Shown here: positions 5,552 through 6,760 of the stretch, piece after piece
How the letters are laid out: each line of letters starts with the position of its first letter
Position numbering within the stretch: position 1 is the stretch's first letter
NCBI GenBank assembly: GCA_021804345.1
Contig: JAJZHV010000064.1
Coordinates: 1 to 6,760, forward strand
DNA length: 6,760 nucleotides
Reading direction: 5' to 3'
From: Pseudomonadota bacterium
Lineage (GTDB): Bacteria > Pseudomonadota > Gammaproteobacteria > Burkholderiales > Ferrovaceae
Notes under the pieces: model-generated
What the model was told of the DNA's origin: nothing
Databases searched by the model: none
The model's input: the letters and a program-made list of their open reading frames with translations, nothing else
Program-made: the position numbers and the translations under genes

Positions 5552-6760
5552 ATGCATTATCTTCTAAAATATGCCCTGGGGGCGCTCCTGTTGGCCCTGG
5601 GGGCCTGTCTGCTGATCTCTCTCCTGTGGGGACTGGTTTGGGGACTGACCTTCCTGACCCTGTTTCTGGCAACGGTCGTGTTGCGCGACACCTGGAAACT
5701 GCTAGCCCTGCAACGCTGGCTGGAAGCCCAACCGGTGAGCACGGGGTCCCAGCCCGGAGGGACCTGGCGGCAGATTTTTCAACGCTTTCACAGCCTGAAA
5801 AAGCAGACCCAGCAAACCGAGCAAAAGCTGCGCGAAGCCTTGGAACGTTTTCAACAGGCTGGCGCCATGCTCCCCATTGGGGTCACCGTCATTGACGTCA
5901 ACCATCGCGTCATCTGGTGCAATCCCAGCGCCGAGCAACATCTGGGCATTCATCTTAAGCAGGACCGTGGACAAAGCCTGACCTACCTGATCCGCCATGC
6001 GGCTTTCATGGCCTATCTGCAAGACCCGCCCAGTGCCTCGCCCCTCATCATTCATCGAATACGCGGCAATGACCTGTCCCTTTCCCTGCAGTTGGTGCCC
6101 TACAGCGCCACTGAACGCATGCTGGTGACCCATGACATTTCCGCCATCGAACGGGATGAACGCATTCGTCAGGATTTCGTGGCGAACGTGTCCCATGAAT
6201 TACGGACTCCGCTCACGGTCCTGAGCGGATACATCGAAACCCTACTGGATAGCGAATCCCTGGATGTGGCCACGCAACAACGCGCCTTGCAGACCATGCA
6301 AACCCAGGCACAGCGCATGCTGCGCCTGGTGCAGGAACTGCTGTCCTTGTCCCACCTGGAAAGTCGGCGCTCGCCCGCCCCGGAAGAACCTATTCCGGTA
6401 GACTATCTGGTGCAGCAGGCGGTCCAAACCGGTCAGCAACTCAGCCAGGGACAGCACACGCTCAGCGGCGAATGCCTGCAGGCAGACCTCCTGTTGGGAT
6501 CCGAGTCGGACCTTCTGAGCGCATTTGGCAACCTGGTCACCAACGCTGTGCGCTACACTCCGCCCGGCGGCCGGATTGATATCCGCTGGCAGCGCGACGC
6601 ACAGGGAGGAGGCCGGTTATCCGTGCAGGATACTGGCCCGGGCATTGCTGCCGAACACCTGCCGCGCCTGACAGAGCGGTTTTATCGAGTAGACCGGGGG
6701 CGTTCGCGCGAAACTGGCGGCACGGGTCTGGGGTTGGCCATTGTCAAACAGGTCGCCATG
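5552..6760 (+). CDS. phoR: PhoR, phosphate regulon sensor histidine kinase (C-terminus cut by window end)
   Basis: PhoR phosphorylates PhoB when phosphate is scarce and dephosphorylates it otherwise, in the inner membrane with the Pst transporter and PhoU. The 403 visible residues start with two hydrophobic helices (about 5-27 and 29-44) with almost no periplasmic loop, as in E. coli PhoR, so sensing is indirect. A basic, Gln-rich linker (about 72-100) leads to a PAS domain (about 105-195). The DHp helix follows, with FVANVSHELRTPLTVLSGY and phospho-histidine H215. The ATP-binding domain has the N box NLVTNAVRYTPPGG (N331), the G1 box DTGPGIA (360-366), LTERFYRVDRGRSRETGG and the G2 box GTGLGLAIVK. 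By comparison with the 431-residue E. coli protein, roughly 30-40 residues lie beyond the window. The ATG lacks a clear ribosome site; the only other in-frame start after the upstream stop (5456) is TTG 5501, also without one. Confidence 0.95.
   Translation, partial: MHYLLKYALGALLLALGACLLISLLWGLVWGLTFLTLFLATVVLRDTWKLLALQRWLEAQPVSTGSQPGGTWRQIFQRFHSLKKQTQQTEQKLREALERFQQAGAMLPIGVTVIDVNHRVIWCNPSAEQHLGIHLKQDRGQSLTYLIRHAAFMAYLQDPPSASPLIIHRIRGNDLSLSLQLVPYSATERMLVTHDISAIERDERIRQDFVANVSHELRTPLTVLSGYIETLLDSESLDVATQQRALQTMQTQAQRMLRLVQELLSLSHLESRRSPAPEEPIPVDYLVQQAVQTGQQLSQGQHTLSGECLQADLLLGSESDLLSAFGNLVTNAVRYTPPGGRIDIRWQRDAQGGGRLSVQDTGPGIAAEHLPRLTERFYRVDRGRSRETGGTGLGLAIVKQVAM

Noticed and set aside
5314..5895. 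193-codon plus-strand frame spanning the phoB end and phoR start
   Set aside because: It overlaps both real genes in another frame and has no motif; phoB and phoR frames are fully supported by conserved blocks.
1..6760. Mobile element, CRISPR array, tRNA/rRNA or defence system
   Set aside because: No transposase, long terminal inverted repeats, spaced direct repeats or RNA-gene signature was found; all long frames are explained by core metabolism, transport or regulation.

Overview
This window looks like an ordinary chromosomal stretch of a moderately GC-rich Gram-negative proteobacterium. The PhoB and PhoR proteins match the E. coli-type proteins almost motif for motif, pointing to the gamma/beta proteobacterial side. 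The use of HemJ rather than HemG, and a one-domain RlmL-like methyltransferase, separate it from the enteric bacteria. An acidophilic sulfur or iron oxidiser of the Acidithiobacillus kind would fit, but the sequence does not prove it. I see no mobile element, CRISPR array, tRNA or rRNA.

Left part (1-1654, minus strand): the start of a branched-chain-amino-acid-type ABC importer operon. A periplasmic substrate-binding protein (livJ/livK type) is read first. After a 74-base gap with a possible attenuator comes a LivH-type permease that runs off the left edge.

Middle (1655-1821): a 167-base divergent promoter region with overlapping candidate -10 elements and a 10-base palindrome. On the plus strand follow a gamma-class carbonic anhydrase-like hexapeptide-repeat protein (1822-2340), a 128-base gap with a candidate extended -10 promoter, and a tight cluster: a COG2945-type alpha/beta hydrolase (2469-3089), the HemJ protoporphyrinogen oxidase (3070-3495) and a THUMP-domain rRNA guanine-N2 methyltransferase (3495-4685). 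Their ends overlap by 20 bases and by 1 base, so they are probably co-transcribed and translationally coupled.

Right part (4675-6760): the phosphate regulon two-component system phoB-phoR. A near-consensus Pho box overlaps the last codons of the methyltransferase gene, with a TATAAG -10 element exactly 10 bases downstream, which predicts autoregulation by PhoB. The promoter geometry puts the transcription start at about the first in-frame ATG (4716). A TTG at 4761, with a well-spaced GGAG, gives a 229-residue PhoB whose key residues fall at the E. coli numbers, and I prefer that start. phoR follows after 101 bases and is cut by the right edge, with an estimated few tens of residues missing.

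Nothing here is a convincing new system. The most informative points are the phoB promoter and start site, a second Pho-box-like sequence inside hemJ, and the overlapping gene cluster.
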